From positions 62,001 to 126,000 of the forward strand of contig JACRJL010000001.1 in NCBI GenBank assembly GCA_016215445.1: DNA of 64,000 nucleotides, written 5' to 3'. This document shows positions 40,566 to 48,464 of this stretch, in pieces. The notes under the pieces were generated by a model. It did not search any database, had not been told where the DNA came from, and saw only the letters and a program-made list of their open reading frames with translations. A program made the position numbers and the translations under genes. Position 1 is the first letter of the stretch. The number at the start of each line of letters is the position of its first letter. The DNA comes from Candidatus Roizmanbacteria bacterium. GTDB lineage: Bacteria; Patescibacteriota; Microgenomatia; UBA1406; GWC2-37-13.

Positions 40566-41768
40566 TCATTTTACATGATTTTTTCCGTTGGGTTTGGGTT
40601 TTTGAAGGGACTTTTCATAAAGGCGGTAAAATTTGGCGGCGATTCTTGTCCAGTTGAATTTTTCCATGACTGTTTTATAAGCCTTATCTCCCATTTTCCA
40701 TCTTAGCTTATCGTCGTTGAGGAGTAAGTTGACTTTTTCAGAGATAAGAGCAGGCGAGCGGGGTCTGATTAAAAAACCGTTAACGCCGTCTTTGACAATG
40801 GTGGCGACGCCGCCTTTCCGGCTGACAACAACGGGTGTTTTGTGAGACATGGCCTCAAGGATCACCAAGCCCAATGGTTCGTTCCAGACTGATGGCGCAA
40901 CGTAGACGTCAGCACGAAGATAAAAATCATTAATTGTATCAAGTTTGCTTGAGAAGTAACCGACCATATGAACATTAAGGAGTTTGTATTTGATAATTAG
41001 ACTTTCCAGGTATCTTTTTTCCGGGCCGTCGCCAGCAATAACTATTTCTGCCTTAATCTGTTTAGCCGCTTTAATAAGATATTCAACGCCTTTATGTTCT
41101 GTCAGCCTTCCTGTAAAAAGGACCATTTTGTCGTGTTTAAAATGATATCTTTTATCAATCCAAGAAACATCCTTTGAAAAGTTAGTTTTATAACCTACTC
41201 CGGCCGGAATAGTTTTGGTTTTTTTTGCTAAGTCATGACCAAACATATCAAGATACCACTCGCGGCTAAAATTGCTATTAGCGGTTATATATTTGGCTCT
41301 TAATGAAGCGTCGCGGACATTCGCTTTCCAGCGGCCGTCTTCTTTAAAATAATAAAGATCGCTGCCGTGGGTGGTAATTATAAAAGGGATTTTATAAATG
41401 TTGGCGAGGGAACGGGCGACTGGAGGCAGAAAGGCAGTGTGGAAGACATGAATTAAATTAGGTTTGAATTTATCGATTACCTTGGCGGTTTGAAGAAGAT
41501 AGTAATTGAAAATTCTGACATGATCCAAGTTTGACATTTTCGAATATTTTTTTTCACTGGGGAGTTCAGGATTTCCGACAAAAACTCCCATCAACGGAGG
41601 TTTGAGGGTTCTAATTTTTGCTCCTGGGATTTTTCTTCTTTCCGGAGCGACAATCATGGCTTCAAAGGCATCGCCATAATGTTCTTCGAGGCGATAAACC
41701 AATCTTCTCAGCCAGTTTCCGCTTCCGTTGCCCCAAAGCGGAAACATATAAAGATAAAGTACTTTCAT
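40566..41768 (-). CDS. Glycosyltransferase family 4 (first of three)
   Basis: The 400-residue protein has GT4 features: NGSGNWLRRLVYRLEEHYGD, LIHVFHTAFLPPVARSLANI, IITTHGSDLYYFKEDGRW, IPAGVGYKTNF, MVLFTGRLTEHKGVEYLIKA, IVIAGDGPEKRYLESLI and SVWNEPLGLVILEAMSHKTP (EX7E). This is a full-length, intact enzyme. It is the first gene of the three-enzyme run and is preceded by 177 bp of spacer with the REP-like palindromes of the RAYT region. Confidence 0.92.
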   Translation of the reverse strand: MKVLYLYMFPLWGNGSGNWLRRLVYRLEEHYGDAFEAMIVAPERRKIPGAKIRTLKPPLMGVFVGNPELPSEKKYSKMSNLDHVRIFNYYLLQTAKVIDKFKPNLIHVFHTAFLPPVARSLANIYKIPFIITTHGSDLYYFKEDGRWKANVRDASLRAKYITANSNFSREWYLDMFGHDLAKKTKTIPAGVGYKTNFSKDVSWIDKRYHFKHDKMVLFTGRLTEHKGVEYLIKAAKQIKAEIVIAGDGPEKRYLESLIIKYKLLNVHMVGYFSSKLDTINDFYLRADVYVAPSVWNEPLGLVILEAMSHKTPVVVSRKGGVATIVKDGVNGFLIRPRSPALISEKVNLLLNDDKLRWKMGDKAYKTVMEKFNWTRIAAKFYRLYEKSLQKPKPNGKNHVK

Positions 41769-41832
41769 AAGTTTAAATGAATTATATCATTATCTTATTA
41801 AAGATAAGTAAATAAACGCGGCCCAAGAGCTT

Positions 41833-41845
41833 AACCTCCGGGGTT
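41833..41845. repeat. REP-like palindrome, left of RAYT
   Basis: AACCTCCGGGGTT, stem AACC/GGTT, followed by a TTGGGTTTA...TAAACCAAG hairpin (about 41850-41878) and TTTTGTAG-ATTATAGTC (41891-41908). The same set recurs after the transposase gene. Confidence 0.65.
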
Positions 41846-41945
41846 GTATATTGGGTTTATATAGATTGCTAAACCAAGCCATATTTTATATTTTGTAGAT
41901 TATAGTCCATGGACAAAATAACAGCGGTAAGAAACAATATTTTTA

Positions 41946-42596
41946 ATGAGAAGAAAAGAAATTTTTAAAGACGGTGAACTATATCATATTTTAAATAGAA
42001 GCATATCTGGTTTTAATATTCTTAAAGATATTAATAACTGCTGGAGGTTTTTAGAACTATTAGACTACTACAATAATAGATTAGTTGACTGTAGTTTTTC
42101 TCGTTTTCTTAAAGAAAATAATAAATATCAATATGAAAATCTTTTAATACCGAAAGAATTTCCATTTGTTAAGTTTATCTGTTTTAGTTTAATGCCGACA
42201 CATTATCATTTATTGCTTAAAATACTTGATGAGAATAATTTTTCTTATTACATTTCTAATGTAGAGAATAGTTTCAGTCGTTTTTTTAATATAAAATTCA
42301 AAAGAAAGGGTCCTTTATGGGAATCAAGGTTTAGAGCAGTGAGAATAAAATCTGAAGAACAACTTTTACACGTTTCTCGTTATATTCATCTCAATCCAGT
42401 AACTGATTATTTAATTGAAAAGGCCGAAGATTGGAAATTTTCTTCTTATAGAGATTTCATTAATAAGAAGGGATTTCTAAATGAAATAATTAGCGAAGTA
42501 TCGATTAAAAACCCAAAGACCTATCAACAATTTGTTGAAAATCAGAAGGATTACCAACGAAAACTAAAAATGATTAAAAAAACGATTTTAGAATAG
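41946..42596 (+). CDS. REP-associated tyrosine transposase (RAYT, Y1/HUH family)
   Basis: The 216-residue protein is an IS200-like Y1 transposase of the RAYT type. The HUH motif is FSLMPTHYHLLLKI, the probable catalytic Tyr is in SYYISNVENSFSRFFN, and the family hallmark VSRYIHLNPVTDYL follows GPLWESRFRAVRI. It makes a single-strand nick through a 5'-phosphotyrosine. The gene is complete, and matching palindromes lie on both sides (41833 and 42627; 41891 and 42723), which are the likely substrates. It has a lower GC content than most neighbours by eye. It may be active or domesticated. Confidence 0.9.
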   Translation: MRRKEIFKDGELYHILNRSISGFNILKDINNCWRFLELLDYYNNRLVDCSFSRFLKENNKYQYENLLIPKEFPFVKFICFSLMPTHYHLLLKILDENNFSYYISNVENSFSRFFNIKFKRKGPLWESRFRAVRIKSEEQLLHVSRYIHLNPVTDYLIEKAEDWKFSSYRDFINKKGFLNEIISEVSIKNPKTYQQFVENQKDYQRKLKMIKKTILE

Positions 42597-42626
42597 TATA
42601 TAGGCTTTCATATTAGGCCGAAATAC

Positions 42627-42639
42627 AACCTCCGGGGTT
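42627..42639. repeat. REP-like palindrome, right of RAYT
   Basis: AACCTCCGGGGTT, identical to the left copy. It is followed by a TGTGGTT...AACCA hairpin and, at 42723-42740, TTTTGTAG-GTTATAACC. The last palindrome differs from the left one by paired changes (GATTATAGTC versus GGTTATAACC). Confidence 0.65.
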
Positions 42640-42772
42640 AATAAGTGTGGTTTTAAGAATGATGGATATAACCAATGTGCTACTTTAAAAGAAATATCCT
42701 TTTATAAAGGGCTAAAATGATTTTTTGTAGGTTATAACCGACTGAATTGCCAAAATAATTTCAATAAGATAC

Positions 42773-42784
42773 CTCATATATGAG
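42773..42784. promoter_or_regulatory. Palindromic operator candidate over the HTH start codon
   Basis: CTCATATATGAG is a perfect 12-bp palindrome spanning the ATG at 42780, within CCTCATATATGAGAGG. Position and symmetry suit autoregulation by the encoded repressor, which is inference. Confidence 0.4.
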
Positions 42785-42998
42785 AGGTAATTTCTATTAC
42801 AAAAGACTTGGCGAAAGTTTGGTTAAAGCTCGAAATCGCAGAAAACTTTCGCAACATCAACTGGCAATTTTATCAGATACAGATAGAAGCTATTTGGCGG
42901 AAGTTGAAGAAGGGAAAGCCAATCCTTCGGTAAAATTTCTACACAGATTATCCAAAATACTAAAAATTAAAGTCAACGAGATACTGAAGGATCTTTGA
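42780..42998 (+). CDS. XRE-family helix-turn-helix regulator
   Basis: The 72-residue protein is a bare Cro/CI-type HTH domain: LGESLVKARNRRKLSQHQLA, ILSDTDRSYLAEVEEGKANP, SVKFLHRLSKILKIKVNEIL. There is no effector domain. It lies just after the RAYT region and converges with pth (26-bp overlap of 3' ends). A perfect palindrome covers its start codon. It could be a small house regulator or part of the mobile region; nothing shows a toxin partner. Confidence 0.9.
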   Translation: MRGNFYYKRLGESLVKARNRRKLSQHQLAILSDTDRSYLAEVEEGKANPSVKFLHRLSKILKIKVNEILKDL

Positions 42999-43500
42999 GT
43001 TGTTCAATTAACTGGGGATAGATTTTCGGAAAAACTTCCATTTCAAGAATATTTTTTTCTTCATTAAGAAAATTATCAAGGACATAAGTCTCACCATTTA
43101 TCCAGCGTTCTTTATTCCTGGCGTCAACGCCGATTCTAATACGCCAAAAATCTTTTGATTTTAGATTTTGTTCGATCGATTCTAGACCGTTATGGAGTTG
43201 TGGACCGACGCCTTTTTGGATATGGAATTTTCCGAGGGGAATATCTAGGTCGTCGTGGACGACGATTAAATCGTGTAACGTGTAATGTGTAACGTGTAAC
43301 GTTTTTTTGAAAAATGACCCGGACTGATTCATATAACAATCAGTTTTTAAAAATTTAAAATTTGGATTTTGAAATTCATTTGTTATTTGTGATTTATCAT
43401 TTGGATTCTTTAACAAATAGTCAATAAACATATGCCCGACGTTGTGTCGGTTATTCTGGTACTTCTTTCCCGGGTTGCCGAGACCAACGATTAAAATCAT
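42973..43500 (-). CDS. pth: Peptidyl-tRNA hydrolase carrying heptad-repeat insertions
   Basis: The 175-residue protein has the Pth core: LIVGLGNPGKKYQNNRHNVG with the catalytic His, KTDCYMNQSGSFFK, DLIVVHDDLDIPLGKFHIQK with the catalytic Asp, and GLESIEQNL plus FWRIRIGVD. It frees tRNA from peptidyl-tRNA. Two segments do not belong to the usual family: NPNDKSQITNEFQNPNFKF (about 33-51) and TLHVTHYTLHD (about 68-78). Both are encoded by runs of 7-nt units (43351-43406 and 43273-43300). They sit in loops, and the catalytic residues remain. GHNGL is NGLES here with an altered lead. Confidence 0.9.
   Translation of the reverse strand: MILIVGLGNPGKKYQNNRHNVGHMFIDYLLKNPNDKSQITNEFQNPNFKFLKTDCYMNQSGSFFKKTLHVTHYTLHDLIVVHDDLDIPLGKFHIQKGVGPQLHNGLESIEQNLKSKDFWRIRIGVDARNKERWINGETYVLDNFLNEEKNILEMEVFPKIYPQLIEQLKDPSVSR
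43273..43300. repeat. Heptanucleotide repeat inside pth (first)
   Basis: GTGTAAC GTGTAAT GTGTAAC GTGTAAC: four 7-nt units, read on the minus strand as TLHVTHYTLH. Confidence 0.85.
43351..43406. repeat. Heptanucleotide repeat inside pth (second)
   Basis: AAATTTA AAATTTG GATTTTG AAATTCA TTTGTTA TTTGTGA TTTATCA TTTGGAT: eight degenerate 7-nt units, translated on the minus strand within pth. Confidence 0.75.
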
Positions 43501-43501
43501 A

Positions 43502-43616
43502 GTATTCAGTATAGAGTATTCAGTATAGAGTATTCAGTATAGAGTATTCAGTATAGAGTATAAAGAAGAAACAAAAAATACTGGATACTGGATACTCAAT
43601 ACTCTATACTTAAAAC
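43502..43616. repeat. Heptad repeats in opposite orientations between pth and the GalT-like gene
   Basis: The left arm is (GTATTCA GTATAGA) four times, starting 2 bp from the pth start codon. The right arm (about 43582-43616) read in reverse is GTATAGA GTATTGA GTATCCA GTATCCA GTAT. The arms can form a long hairpin with loop AAGAAACAAAAA. This fills the whole 116-bp divergent intergenic region. Confidence 0.85.
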
Positions 43617-44438
43617 ATGGCCGATTTCATTTCAGACTCTACAAAAACCCATTGGATGGTAAGTAATCCTAAGCGCTTGATTCGTACAGGTATGGACGGC
43701 AAGCCGTTCCGCTGCCCTTTTTGCGAAGGAAATGAGGCTGACACACCGCCTGAAGTCTACCGCGTTGGTGGAGGGGAAGTCAACAAACCAGGTTGGCAGA
43801 TTCGCGTTGTTCCAAATCTTTTTCCAATCACAGATGTCCATGAAGTTATTATTCATTCGTCTGAACATGAAAAAGATATCGAAGATTTTTCTTTAAATCA
43901 GGTCGAGAATATTGTCAAAACTTATATTAACCGCTTTAACATTCTTAAAGAAAAAGGTAAGGTTTTTATTTTTTCCAACCATAGTTTGACAAGCGGGGCT
44001 TCATTGATTCATCCTCATTCGCAGATTTCCGTCATCCCAAACAACATTCCCACCAATACTATAACAATGCAACCGGTGGTAAACATAGTTGAACAGAATA
44101 GCAGTTTTGAATCTTATTGTCCTCAATATTCAGAGTGGAGTTATGAAGTTTGGGTTAAGGCTCTAGGACAGATAAAGTTTGGAGAGTTAAAAGTTAACGA
44201 GTTAACGAGTTTGGCAAATATTTTACAATCTTCTATTAAAAAATTAAAAAAAATCCACTCTGGAAATTCTCATTATGCAAAAAAACCATTTGGTTATAAC
44301 TTTTACATCTATCCATACGATTCTTGGTATTTGCGGATTATTCCCCGATTCATGGAGCGAGCCGGATTTGAACTTTCAACCGGGATCATGGTAAACTCCG
44401 TAGAACCGAAAAAAGCCTCAGAAGATCTGAAAAACTAA
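43617..44438 (+). CDS. Galactose-1-phosphate uridylyltransferase-like protein (HIT superfamily)
   Basis: The 273-residue protein has the GalT zinc Cys pair in FRCPFCEGNEADTPPEVYRV, RVVPNLFPITDVHEVIIHSS, and the active-site triad SGASLIHPHSQISVIP (HxHxQ, second His nucleophilic). It ends with NFYIYPYDSWYLRIIPRFME. It is shorter than classical GalT (about 340 residues). This branch also includes ADP-glucose and ATP adenylyl-transferring enzymes, so the nucleotide and sugar remain open. It transfers a nucleotidyl group through a His intermediate. The upstream region consists of heptad repeats, so its promoter may lie inside them. Confidence 0.88.
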   Translation: MADFISDSTKTHWMVSNPKRLIRTGMDGKPFRCPFCEGNEADTPPEVYRVGGGEVNKPGWQIRVVPNLFPITDVHEVIIHSSEHEKDIEDFSLNQVENIVKTYINRFNILKEKGKVFIFSNHSLTSGASLIHPHSQISVIPNNIPTNTITMQPVVNIVEQNSSFESYCPQYSEWSYEVWVKALGQIKFGELKVNELTSLANILQSSIKKLKKIHSGNSHYAKKPFGYNFYIYPYDSWYLRIIPRFMERAGFELSTGIMVNSVEPKKASEDLKN

Positions 44439-44500
44439 AAATAAGACGTTCGTGAAATTTTTTCTTACGATTGCCCTTGATTTTGCTTTGTCAATATTGT

Positions 44501-44506
44501 TATAGT
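44501..44506 (+). promoter_or_regulatory. -10 box for the 44517-47128 unit
   Basis: TATAGT with TTGATT about 18 bp upstream. It overlaps the GTG at 44505, so translation must start at ATG 44517. Confidence 0.45.
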
Positions 44507-44516
44507 GAAAGATAGA

Positions 44517-44825
44517 ATGGCAAATTCTCAAGTCTTTGATGAAAAATTAAAAAACAAAGTAAAAGCCGATCTTCTGCAAGTAATAATTTTAGGATTAGAA
44601 TCAAAAAATCTTACTTTAGCTGGAATGAAAGCTTCAGCTAACTATATTCTTGACCATATCGAAAAAATAAATAATTATTCACAATTTTTAGTCTTTATGA
44701 ACCTTCTTAAAACGAAATGGAAGGTATTTGAAAACGTTTATAAAATCTATAATCATATATCAGATCAAGATAAAGAGAAAGAAGTAATAAATAAATTACA
44801 GAGTTTTATTAAAAGTCAAAACTAA
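44517..44825 (+). CDS. Small helical protein of unknown function
   Basis: I take ATG 44517 (102 residues), because the track's GTG overlaps the -10 box. The protein is almost all helix (KVKADLLQVIILGLESKNLT, ANYILDHIEKINNYSQFLVF, NKLQSFIKSQN) with no membrane segment. I recognise no family. It is the first gene of a run with 44831 and 46718 (5-bp and 9-bp gaps), so it probably works with the large tail-anchored coiled-coil protein. Confidence 0.65.
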   Translation: MANSQVFDEKLKNKVKADLLQVIILGLESKNLTLAGMKASANYILDHIEKINNYSQFLVFMNLLKTKWKVFENVYKIYNHISDQDKEKEVINKLQSFIKSQN

Positions 44826-44830
44826 ATAAT

Positions 44831-46708
44831 ATGGCAGATGGCGCACCTACACCAGAGATGATTAAAGCCGGGCAGGAGGCTGTCGCAAGACCAGCTGGAC
44901 TAGCAGCAGGATCTGTAGAACAGCAAATAATTAAAGATGTCAAAAATGCAAATATGGCCGAGGCATATAATTTAATGGCAGGTAAACAGCCAGATTATGC
45001 GGCGATAGATAGATTGATACCAAATAATTTTGGTTATAAAGATCATACAGGCGTAGCCCAACTGACACCTACTGAAGGAGCTTTGTTAACTGAAGCCCAA
45101 CAGATTAAAAACTATCTTCAGGAATATGCTACCAAAGGTTTAAATGCCGGATTAAGCGCCAACGCCCGTGATTATGTAGTAAACAATTATGCTCAAGTTA
45201 TTTTAACTAGTCCGCAGTTAGCCGATCGGTTTGTCGGTATGTCTCCAGGATTGGCTATAACCGAAGCAAGGAGAATTGCGGCAGAACACTTGAAGGATCC
45301 GCGATTACAAAGACAAGTAGCAGAACAAATCGCTCAAATAGCCGATATTGCCAAACCTATAGAGGACAAGGTGACTCCGGTTGAAGAAGAACTCCATAGA
45401 TTGAGGCAGGAAGAACAACGACTGAAAGACCTCTATGATGGGACCGATGGAGCAAAAGGAAAACACGATAAAAAAGAAACACAGGTAAAAGAATATATCC
45501 AAACAGAACAGCCATCTGGATCAGGAACTTTTGTCGACGGCGTAAAGTTAGCTAGGATTAAAGCATTAGAAAGTTCTAAAGCAGCTGCGGAAGCCCAAAG
45601 AACAAATCTTGAAAACACAATAATACCAGGTCTAACTGATGATTTGGCAAATCTTCAATCAGAATTAAGAGCTTCACTTGATGCGATAGGTTCTGCGCCA
45701 ACTGGAACTGCAAACATGACTGCTTACTTGACTAGCCTCGGGTTGAGGGCGACTACTACCATTCAAACCGAAATAACAGCAAAACAAGGAGAATTAAGGG
45801 GCAAAAGAACCGATCTTAGTGTGAAAGTAAGAGAATCAAAGGAAGCTGAAACAGAGGCGAATCAATTAAGAGAAGAGAAACAAAGATATGAAGCAGAACT
45901 AAAGGAATTAGAGACAAAAATGGAAAAGGCAAAAGAAGCTTGGGAAAAGGCAAAAGACACCGGTGATAAAAAAGAGACGGAAAGAAATAGACTTTGGACT
46001 CAAAAAGAAACGGCAGAAACTCAATGGGTTGATCAACTTAGGAAAATTATTCCTGAAATAAGCGCAGGTGAACTTCAAAAAGCGATGCAAACGGGTGTAA
46101 ATAAAGCCAAAGAAATAATGGATAAAAGGACCGAGGAGGAAAAAGACTCTGGAAAGAAAAGATTTTGGGAATTTGAAAAACAACAGTATATTGGACCAGA
46201 TGGTAAACCAATTAAAGGAACGATTAATACTGATAGACTCAGCTTGATGAGAGCGGGAACAGATTATCAGTTCACTCTTTCAAACGGAAACGTAGAGAGA
46301 ATATTTTTGAACGGGGCAGAGCAAACCTTGGTTGACGTTATGGTTAGAGGTGGAATGACAAATGACGCAATTTACAATCTCGTCAAAGATCCAACAACAC
46401 GTGCTGAAATGTCCGTTACCTTAGCTCAAGATATTTTGACTACTTTCTTATGGTCAGGTGGGAGACTTAGTAATCAGGGCGAAGTGATTGCTATCCAAAG
46501 GTCGGATTGGGGTAAGGGGATGGTCGCAAAAGCAATGGCTGGAAGAACTGATTTACAGGCTCAAGTTGATGCAGTAATTGGCAAAGATGTTCTTAAATGG
46601 GACAAAGATATTTTGGCCCAGCTCGGAAAAATTGATTGGACTAAGTTCGCCGCTATTCTCTTTTTGATTGTTGGAGGTTTTACTCTCTTTAGTATTCTTA
46701 AAAAATAA
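44831..46708 (+). CDS. Large coiled-coil protein with C-terminal membrane anchor
   Basis: The 625-residue protein has an Ala-rich helical N-terminal half and a long coiled coil at about 175-430 (EEELHRLRQEEQRLKDLYDG, QLREEKQRYEAELKELETKM). It then has a globular part (about 440-600: TDYQFTLSNGNVERIFLNGA, MTNDAIYNLVKDPTTRAEMS) and a single C-terminal membrane helix (TKFAAILFLIVGGFTLFSIL). There is no signal peptide, so it is a tail-anchored cytoplasmic protein. I recognise no family. Its small neighbours on each side are probably partners. A scaffold or secretion-associated role is possible but unproven. Confidence 0.7.
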   Translation: MADGAPTPEMIKAGQEAVARPAGLAAGSVEQQIIKDVKNANMAEAYNLMAGKQPDYAAIDRLIPNNFGYKDHTGVAQLTPTEGALLTEAQQIKNYLQEYATKGLNAGLSANARDYVVNNYAQVILTSPQLADRFVGMSPGLAITEARRIAAEHLKDPRLQRQVAEQIAQIADIAKPIEDKVTPVEEELHRLRQEEQRLKDLYDGTDGAKGKHDKKETQVKEYIQTEQPSGSGTFVDGVKLARIKALESSKAAAEAQRTNLENTIIPGLTDDLANLQSELRASLDAIGSAPTGTANMTAYLTSLGLRATTTIQTEITAKQGELRGKRTDLSVKVRESKEAETEANQLREEKQRYEAELKELETKMEKAKEAWEKAKDTGDKKETERNRLWTQKETAETQWVDQLRKIIPEISAGELQKAMQTGVNKAKEIMDKRTEEEKDSGKKRFWEFEKQQYIGPDGKPIKGTINTDRLSLMRAGTDYQFTLSNGNVERIFLNGAEQTLVDVMVRGGMTNDAIYNLVKDPTTRAEMSVTLAQDILTTFLWSGGRLSNQGEVIAIQRSDWGKGMVAKAMAGRTDLQAQVDAVIGKDVLKWDKDILAQLGKIDWTKFAAILFLIVGGFTLFSILKK

Positions 46709-46717
46709 TTTTACAAT

Positions 46718-47128
46718 ATGACAGATCAGCCACAGGTTGATAATCTTCAAGGGGCTAATAAAACACCTGTAGTTGAACAATTGCCTTCTTCTTTGCAATT
46801 AGATTATAAACAACCAGGCCCTGAAACAGGGTCGACGGCAATCGATTTGAGAAAATTCGCGGATCAACAAAAGGCAGCCGAGGATCCTTTGATTCAAGCT
46901 TTAATGCAGGGTATGAAAAAAAATGTGTCTCCTCAAATCGATAATCAGTCTGCGCCAATAGTTAAAGAGGAACCAAAAGTTCAGATCCAGGAAGCAAAAC
47001 CTGTCAAAGAGCAACAAGGATTTTTAACTCCTTTTGTCAGCGGATTCAATAATTTGTTGGCAGGAATTTGGAACGCTTTGAAATCTTTAGTTCCGATGAA
47101 GCCTCAGACAGGAGCTGGACCGGCTTAA
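46718..47128 (+). CDS. Small Pro/Gln-rich protein with amphipathic C-terminus
   Basis: The 136-residue protein is mostly disordered (NKTPVVEQLPSSLQLDYKQP, EEPKVQIQEAKPVKEQQG) and ends in a hydrophobic or amphipathic helix (FVSGFNNLLAGIWNALKSLV). It may attach to the membrane beside its upstream tail-anchored neighbour (9-bp gap). No family is recognised. Its stop is 2 bp from the stop of the convergent MerR/Xis-like gene. Confidence 0.65.
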   Translation: MTDQPQVDNLQGANKTPVVEQLPSSLQLDYKQPGPETGSTAIDLRKFADQQKAAEDPLIQALMQGMKKNVSPQIDNQSAPIVKEEPKVQIQEAKPVKEQQGFLTPFVSGFNNLLAGIWNALKSLVPMKPQTGAGPA

Positions 47129-47129
47129 T

Positions 47130-47351
47130 TTATTTTTCTTCTTCTACGCCAAGTAAACGGAGAACAACCTCTTTTCGATAACGTCTATCTCCGCGGGAAT
47201 TAATTCGAATGGCCGGAAGTTTGCCTTTTTTACCCCAACGTTTTATTGTTAAGGGAGAAATTCTTAAAAGTTCGGCGACTTCTCTTATTGTCATTAAATC
47301 TGGAAGATCTGCGAGTGATACTTTGTTAGATGTTTTGGTAGAGACTGACAT
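47130..47351 (-). CDS. MerR/excisionase-type DNA-binding protein
   Basis: The 73-residue protein has the HTH_17 pattern: LMTIREVAELLRISPLTIKR, WGKKGKLPAIRINSRGDRRY, RKEVVLRLLG. Such proteins act as excisionases or small regulators. No integrase is in this window. It sits between two blocks of envelope genes and may control one of them, which is inference. There is 51 bp between its start and the next gene's stop. Confidence 0.9.
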   Translation of the reverse strand: MSVSTKTSNKVSLADLPDLMTIREVAELLRISPLTIKRWGKKGKLPAIRINSRGDRRYRKEVVLRLLGVEEEK

Positions 47352-47402
47352 GGTTTGAATTATAAAAGGCGGTTTTTAGTTTGTCAAGTAATGATGGAGT
47401 TA

Positions 47403-48392
47403 TTAATACTGTTTATAGTAGTTGAGAACTTTATTACAATAATTATCTCCGCAAGTACCATAGTGTTTTTCAGCAGCAGTTTTTATGGCGTCTGCTGGCC
47501 AGTCCGAGCAGTTTTTTGGCGGGGATCCGAGTCGATTTTTAGTGATAATCGCAAATATGATAGCATTATCAAAAATTACTCGTCTATCAATGTTACCCTT
47601 TATAATTTTTGTCATATATTTCTTTGCAACATCTTCTTCGTATTTTGATATCTGCCAGAGACCCATGATGGCTTGATCTGCTCCGCTTGGAATCGGATTT
47701 TGACAGACTGTCCCTGCGTCTACTGCATCGCTTGGGACAATTCCAGTTTGTGTATGATAGCCCATTCCAGTACAAGAACTACCACTTCCATCTATCCACC
47801 AACCATATTTATTATATGTTTTTACTTTTGATGAGGCACTATTTACCGGCCACCAAGCTCCAGTTTCTGCCTGTTGAAACGCATAAAGTAAAGCTGCCGG
47901 CACACACATTCTATCTTGAACATCTTCGTATATTTCTTTTAATGTTGATCCGGGTCTTATTGATGATGTTATGGCTGGGGCCAGAGGAGTCGGCGTGGGT
48001 TTAGGAGGCTTGGTTGGTTTTGGCGTCGGGGTAGATTGAGGAGCTGAAGTTGCACTGGGTCTTATACTTGGGTTGATAGTTGGATATCTTAGACCAGTTG
48101 GAGTCAGACTCGCCTTCGTCAAAACTGCGACGGGCAAAGTTGGAGTCGGTTGGACAGTCGGAAGATAAAAAGAACCGGAATTATTTTTAAAATTATCGTT
48201 CTCTTGATTGAATTTGAGGGTAAAAAGTTTGGATAGGTTGAAAGAAGGAAATTTTATTTTAGAAAGAAGGTTTTTTGTCTCTGCCATGATGTTTTTTTTG
48301 ATAAAAGGAGTGGTTGATAAACGTCCGTAAATATTAACAATAATAAAAGCAATGGCAATGGAGACAATGATACGAAAACGATGATTAAACAT
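47403..48392 (-). CDS. Secreted lysozyme-like (lytic transglycosylase-fold) protein
   Basis: The 329-residue protein has an N-terminal anchor (FRIIVSIAIAFIIVNIYGRL) and a long Pro/Thr-rich linker (about 75-145: TPTPKPTKPPKPTPTPLAPA). Its C-terminal domain has VPAALLYAFQQAETGAWWPV (candidate catalytic Glu), QAIMGLWQISKYEEDVAKKY (GLMQ-like motif) and a helical remainder. Eight or so cysteines suggest disulfides outside the cell. It may cut peptidoglycan to let a surface structure pass, which fits its divergent neighbour, the cysteine-rich protein. Activity needs testing because the family is degenerate. Confidence 0.75.
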   Translation of the reverse strand: MFNHRFRIIVSIAIAFIIVNIYGRLSTTPFIKKNIMAETKNLLSKIKFPSFNLSKLFTLKFNQENDNFKNNSGSFYLPTVQPTPTLPVAVLTKASLTPTGLRYPTINPSIRPSATSAPQSTPTPKPTKPPKPTPTPLAPAITSSIRPGSTLKEIYEDVQDRMCVPAALLYAFQQAETGAWWPVNSASSKVKTYNKYGWWIDGSGSSCTGMGYHTQTGIVPSDAVDAGTVCQNPIPSGADQAIMGLWQISKYEEDVAKKYMTKIIKGNIDRRVIFDNAIIFAIITKNRLGSPPKNCSDWPADAIKTAAEKHYGTCGDNYCNKVLNYYKQY

Positions 48393-48464
48393 ATTGACTT
48401 GATCTTACTATTAATATACATTATATATAACGAGAATTTTCAATTTAATTTTCAATCTAAAATA

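Noticed and set aside
43502-43616. Possible CRISPR array
   Set aside because: The units are 7 or 14 nt, directly tandem, with no spacers and no cas genes nearby.
47130-47351. Excisionase as sign of an integrated element
   Set aside because: There is no integrase, attachment repeat or tRNA nearby; such small HTH proteins are also ordinary regulators.
47355-48004. Plus-strand ORFs of 97, 63 and 105 residues
   Set aside because: They are antisense to the lysozyme-like gene, which has clear domains, anchor and linker.
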